A stretch of 6,864 nucleotides of DNA from Chloroflexota bacterium (GTDB lineage Bacteria > Chloroflexota > UBA6077 > FW602-bin22 > JACQUS01). Numbering within the stretch: position 1 is the first letter of the stretch; each line of letters opens with the position of its first letter. The stretch lies in contig JACQUS010000495.1 in assembly GCA_016210125.1 (NCBI GenBank), positions 1-6,864 on the forward strand, read 5' to 3'. The translations under genes were made by a program, and so were the position numbers. Positions 5,493-6,864 of the stretch are shown piece by piece. Under the pieces are notes generated by a model. The model saw only the letters and a program-made list of their open reading frames with translations. It ran no database searches and was not told where the DNA came from.

Positions 5493-6155
5493 GTGCCGCC
5501 CATCCGCGTGCTCATCGCCGACGACCACGCCCTCTTTCGCGACGGCCTGCGGCGCATCCTGGGCGACTTCGCCGACCTGGCGGTCGTCGGCGAGGCCGCC
5601 GACGGCGGCGACGCCGTCGCGCTGGCCACCCGCCTCCAGCCTGATGTGATTGTCATGGACGTGCGCATGCCGGGCCTGACCGGCCCGCAGGCCACCCAAC
5701 GCCTGCGCCAGGCGGCCCCGACGTGCCGCGTGCTCATGCTGACCGTCTCGGAGCGCGACGACGACCTTTTCGCCGCGGTGAAGGCCGGCGCGCGCGGCTA
5801 TCTGCTCAAGAGCGTCTCGGCGGAGGAGCTGGTCGCCGCGATCCGGCGCGTCCACGCCGCCGAAGCCGTCATCGCCCCGGCCATGGCCGTCAAGTTGCTC
5901 GACGAGTTCAGCGCCCTGGCCAGCCGTGGCGGCGCCGCCGCCGAGGCACTGACGGGGCGCGAGACCGCCGTGCTGCGTGCCGTGGCGCGCGGCCTGAGCA
6001 ACAAGGAGATCGCCGCCGAGCTGGTGCTCTCGGAGCACACGGTCAAGACGCACCTGCGGCACATCCTCGACAAGCTGCACCTGCGCAGCCGCGCCCACGC
6101 CGCGGCCTACGCCGTCGAGGCCGGCCTCGTCGAAGGCGACGCCCAGACGGAGTAA
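5493..6155 (+). CDS. NarL/FixJ-family two-component response regulator
   Basis: This 220-residue protein is a DNA-binding transcription factor controlled by phosphorylation. The receiver domain (about 4-120) shows the acidic pair D10-D11 in VLIADDHALFRDGL, phospho-acceptor D56 in VIVMDVRMPG, T84 in LMLTVSE and K106 in GYLLKSVSAEEL. A linker leads to a LuxR-type helix-turn-helix (about 152-210): LTGRETAVLRAVARGLSNKEIAAEL, split by a short turn from VLSEHTVKTHLRHILDKLHLRSR. All phosphorylation residues are present, so it should be functional. The GTG start is preferred because the receiver strand begins four residues later and a GGAG sits at the right distance. An upstream ATG at 5301 would add 64 residues encoded by repeat DNA. 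A promoter-like sequence and a palindrome precede it. No histidine kinase is in the window, and its regulon cannot be inferred beyond a weak guess that it controls neighbours. Confidence 0.93.
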   Translation: MPPIRVLIADDHALFRDGLRRILGDFADLAVVGEAADGGDAVALATRLQPDVIVMDVRMPGLTGPQATQRLRQAAPTCRVLMLTVSERDDDLFAAVKAGARGYLLKSVSAEELVAAIRRVHAAEAVIAPAMAVKLLDEFSALASRGGAAAEALTGRETAVLRAVARGLSNKEIAAELVLSEHTVKTHLRHILDKLHLRSRAHAAAYAVEAGLVEGDAQTE

Positions 6156-6216
6156 TCCGCTCGGGCTAGGCGCCTCGGCTGACAGGACGCCCGGTACGGC
6201 GGCAGCGCCCCCGACG

Positions 6217-6258
6217 GAGTAATCCCTTGGGAGTAATCCCTTGGGAGTAATCCCTTGG
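6217..6258. repeat. Three tandem copies of a 14-bp unit
   Basis: GAGTAATCCCTTGG is repeated exactly at 6217-6230, 6231-6244 and 6245-6258. GACGGAGTAATCC, which covers the array's left junction (6213-6225), is also found at 6146-6158, spanning the stop codon of the response regulator. The array therefore partly resembles the end of that gene. Confidence 0.95.
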
Positions 6259-6450
6259 GCGAGCCGCCTCACCCCATCGGGCGATCCGCGCGCAGCCTCG
6301 TTTTGGCGAGGGCGAAATCACCCTCTTGGGCGACGACACGGCCCGCTCGCCACGCCAGACTGGGCCCGAACTGGGTGCCGCGCCGGCCGGCCCGGCGTGC
6401 GCCCGGCGCGGGCGCGTAGGAGGCACGGCCTCACCCCCGGCCCCCGCGTG

Positions 6451-6512
6451 CCGGGAGCGTGGGCATCCTGCCCGCACGGGGGGTGGGGCGGGCGAGACGC
6501 CCGCGCTCCCGG
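6451..6512. repeat. Imperfect 25-bp inverted repeat, composite hairpin
   Basis: The arm at 6451-6475 (starting CCGGGAGCG) pairs with 6488-6512 (ending CGCTCCCGG) at 21 of 25 positions, around a 12-base G-rich loop. Each arm can also fold alone: GTGGGC/GCCCGC in the left arm with one G-T pair, and GCGGGC/GCCCGC around GAGAC in the right. A third partial GCGGGCGAGGCG lies at 6525-6536. This layout looks like two head-to-head copies of a small palindromic repeat. Confidence 0.75.
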
Positions 6513-6534
6513 ACCTATGTTCAGCGGGCGAGGC

Positions 6535-6585
6535 GTCCGGAGGGGGCGATAGCCCGTCCGGGCGATGTCCCGGGGCGGGCCGGGT
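6535..6585 (+). repeat. Dispersed hairpin element, degenerate copy 5
   Basis: CCGGAGGGGGC (6537-6547) faces GCCCGTCCGG (6552-6561) around GATA. Pairing needs one base bulged. The tail GTCCCGGGGCGGGC resembles that of copy 1. I treat it as a decayed relative; the right boundary is approximate. Confidence 0.4.
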
Positions 6586-6605
6586 GCGCTGCGGCCGAGG
6601 CGAAA

Positions 6606-6665
6606 GGGGAATCCAAAGGTCGCCCGAGGCGACCTTTGGGGGAACCTTCCGGGGAGGCGTGGGGC
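6606..6665 (+). repeat. Dispersed hairpin element, copy 3 (forward)
   Basis: The leader GGGGAATCCAAAGG leads to a perfect stem, CCAAAGGTCGC (6613-6623) with GCGACCTTTGG (6629-6639), loop CCGAG as in copy 2. The tail GGGGGAACCTTCC then GGGGAGGCGTGGGGC follows. The sequence upstream (CCGAGGCGAAAGGGG) also resembles that before copy 2. It ends about 52 bases before the ATG at 6718. Confidence 0.8.
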
Positions 6666-6717
6666 AGCGCCCGGCGGCGCGATGTGAGCGGCGGGCAAGG
6701 CTGCGTGGAGGTGCGGA

Positions 6718-6864
6718 ATGGCCATCGTGCCGACGGTGTCCGTCGCGCCGCGGCTGGCGCTCGCGGCGCAGCGCCGGCCGTGGACCGCCGCGCTGGCGCT
6801 CGCCGCGGTGCTGCTCAAGGTGCGCATCGTCGGCCTGGCCGTCTTCACCGGCGTGGTCGCCGCC
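6718..6864 (+). CDS. N-terminus of a probable membrane protein, possibly UbiA-family prenyltransferase
   Basis: Forty-nine codons run off the window's end. GGAGG at 6707-6711 lies 6 bases before the ATG, a strong initiation signal. After a short polar stretch ending QRRPWT, the protein has a hydrophobic segment AALALAAVLLKVRIVGLAVFTG (shown as AALALAAVLL then KVRIVGLAVFTG) continuing into VVAA. The K-x-R followed by a hydrophobic run resembles the N-terminal TKPRV(x)LLLFT segment of UbiA-family enzymes such as haem O synthase (CtaB), which transfers a farnesyl chain to haem in the membrane. That match is short and the call is tentative. Any other inner-membrane protein remains possible; the existence of a gene is much surer than its function. 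Confidence 0.5.
   Translation, partial: MAIVPTVSVAPRLALAAQRRPWTAALALAAVLLKVRIVGLAVFTGVVAA

Larger units (their letters stand above)
6156..6717. other. Gene-free repeat region between the response regulator and the last gene
   Basis: No gene can be supported in these 562 bases. Open frames crossing it on both strands are built from repeats and lack start signals or recognisable domains. It contains a triple 14-bp tandem repeat, a long imperfect inverted repeat, one degenerate and one intact copy of the dispersed hairpin element, and several further GC-rich stems (for example 6378-6386 with 6403-6411). No T-tailed terminator follows the response regulator. Confidence 0.7.

Noticed and set aside
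3912..6272. Long open frame on the minus strand (nearly 800 codons)
   Set aside because: It is antisense to hyuA and the response regulator and crosses their spacer and repeats. No motif or ribosome binding site supports it.
6318..6848. Minus-strand open frame near the window's end
   Set aside because: It is made of GC-rich inverted repeats and antisense of the last gene, a pattern familiar from spurious frames in repeat DNA.

Overview
The window is very GC-rich DNA (roughly 70% G+C by eye), and every gene I can support lies on the plus strand. Third codon positions are strongly G/C, so long spurious open frames run antisense to the real genes. Dispersed GC-rich palindromes, Shine-Dalgarno-led starts and a GGTACAAT-type -10 box suggest a free-living high-GC bacterium. 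Chloroflexota (or a similar lineage) is my best guess, held with low to moderate confidence because no rRNA or marker gene is present.

Layout: (1) positions 2-730 hold the C-terminal part of a DRE-TIM metallolyase (isopropylmalate/homocitrate synthase-like), whose start is outside the window. (2) 731-1185 has no gene and is full of hairpins. (3) 1186-2883 is HyuB and 3165-5276 is HyuA, the two subunits of an ATP-dependent hydantoinase/oxoprolinase/acetone-carboxylase-type enzyme. They are separated by a 281-bp spacer packed with repeats. (4) 5277-5492 is a repeat-bearing spacer ending in a plausible promoter, followed at 5493-6155 by a complete NarL/FixJ-type response regulator with a GTG start. 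(5) 6156-6717 is a gene-free stretch with tandem and inverted repeats. (6) 6718-6864 is the start of a probable membrane protein, perhaps of the UbiA prenyltransferase family.

HyuB and HyuA almost certainly form one enzyme: HyuA activates a substrate with ATP and HyuB completes hydrolysis or carboxylation. The metallolyase upstream on the same strand may act in the same catabolic route, but the substrate cannot be read from sequence and the long spacers weaken the operon argument. The response regulator has its own promoter-like sequence and no kinase partner in view.

The most interesting material is non-coding. A dispersed element with a perfect 11-bp stem occurs four times, once inverted, plus one degenerate copy. 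Its flanks are shared and its stem pairs change in a compensatory way. Independently, at least five short tandem duplications of 11-21 bp are scattered through genes and spacers; those inside genes keep the reading frame. I do not see a convincing new multi-gene system such as defence, CRISPR or biosynthesis.
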